Assembly (NCBI RefSeq): GCF_004117935.1
Contig: NZ_SDOY01000118.1
Location: 1-64,000, forward strand
Direction: 5' to 3'
From: Streptomyces roseicoloratus
GTDB taxonomy: Bacteria; Actinomycetota; Actinomycetes; Streptomycetales; Streptomycetaceae
Length of the DNA stretch: 64,000 bases
A program made the position numbers and the translations under genes. This document shows, in pieces, positions 63,784 to 64,000 of the stretch. Position 1 is the first letter of the stretch; the number at the start of each line of letters is the position of its first letter. Under the pieces are notes generated by a model, which was not told the DNA's origin, ran no database searches, and saw nothing but the letters and a program-made list of their open reading frames with translations.

Positions 63784-64000
63784 GTGACCGAACGCGACAC
63801 CGACGTCGACCCCCTGGTGTGCCTGCGCGAGCCCACCGACCCCGATTGTGACGTCTTCCTCACCGGCACGGTCTTCCTCGACATCATCTTCACCGGCCTC
63901 GACTCCGCCCCCGTCCGCGGCACCGAGTCCTGGGCCCGCGGCATGGGCTCCAGCCCCGGCGGCGTCGCCAACATGGCCACCGCCCTCGCCCGGCTCGGTC
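63784..64000 (+). CDS. PfkB-family carbohydrate kinase (3' end outside window)
   Basis: First 72 codons. GTG start with GGGGAG about five bases upstream. After an acidic lead (ERDTDVDPLV) the ribokinase fold starts with DVFLTGTVFLDIIFTGLDS, and the substrate loop GSSPGGVANMATALARLG is the PfkB family signature. The sugar substrate cannot be told from this fragment. Confidence 0.8.
   Translation, partial: MTERDTDVDPLVCLREPTDPDCDVFLTGTVFLDIIFTGLDSAPVRGTESWARGMGSSPGGVANMATALARLG

Overview
The window is chromosomal DNA from a high-GC actinomycete, almost certainly a Streptomyces. The coding regions are about 70% GC with strong third-position GC bias. Many genes start with GTG, many lack a leader, and terminators are mostly long GC hairpins without a U tract. 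The gene order (rne, rplU, rpmA, obg, proB, proA, M48 peptidase, nadD, LCP protein, rsfS, tRNA-Ala, leuS, comEA, comEC, holA, rpsT, lepA, hemW, hrcA, dnaJ, rsmE) matches what I recall of the core region around SCO2599-SCO2554 in S. coelicolor. This recollection could not be checked here.

Layout. 1-7006: a partial RNase E gene, galU, rplU-rpmA and obg. 7127-19218: a cell-surface glycopolymer block. A minus-strand run (rmlB, rmlD, a lipid/polysaccharide flippase, DUF2304, a DPM1-like glycosyltransferase, a second GT2, a GT2-TagF fusion, a DUF6020 membrane protein) lies divergent from rmlA, rmlC and galE. With galU it would supply UDP-glucose, UDP-galactose and dTDP-rhamnose for a rhamnose-containing, polyol-phosphate wall polymer. 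19296-29939: proB and proA, two tandem paralogous membrane proteins, an M48 peptidase, two small membrane proteins, nadD, an LCP-type polymer transferase, rsfS and a histidine phosphatase. 30086-34696: three tRNA-Ala(GGC) genes enclosing an XRE/MFS divergent pair, a small zinc-ribbon-like protein and a GT87 membrane glycosyltransferase. 34799-37830: leuS behind a leucine leader peptide and an attenuator. 37971-46660: a coiled-coil membrane protein, DegV, comEA-comEC, an ArsR/MFS pair with a visible operator, and a YceI fusion. 46793-58684: a small conserved gene, holA, rpsT, lepA, an acyl-CoA ligase, hemW, a DUF3097 gene, an MBL hydrolase, and hrcA-dnaJ behind a CIRCE element. 58886-64000: nitronate monooxygenase, rsmE, HIT protein, RNase Z-like, adenine deaminase and the start of a PfkB-type sugar kinase.

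The most notable points are: (1) attenuation-type control of leuS, with CTT-CTG-CTT in the leader and an almost CTC-free leuS; (2) a GT2 + DUF2304 + polytopic transferase set that looks like a three-component extracytoplasmic glycosylation system built into the rhamnose/teichoic-type cluster; (3) three closely spaced pairs of DnaA-box-like 9-mers upstream of a small membrane protein gene, comEA and hemW; (4) an unusually high number of short tandem repeats in the gaps directly after stop codons, including duplicated 3' ends of dnaJ and holA. No IS element, integrase, CRISPR array, rRNA or replication origin was seen.
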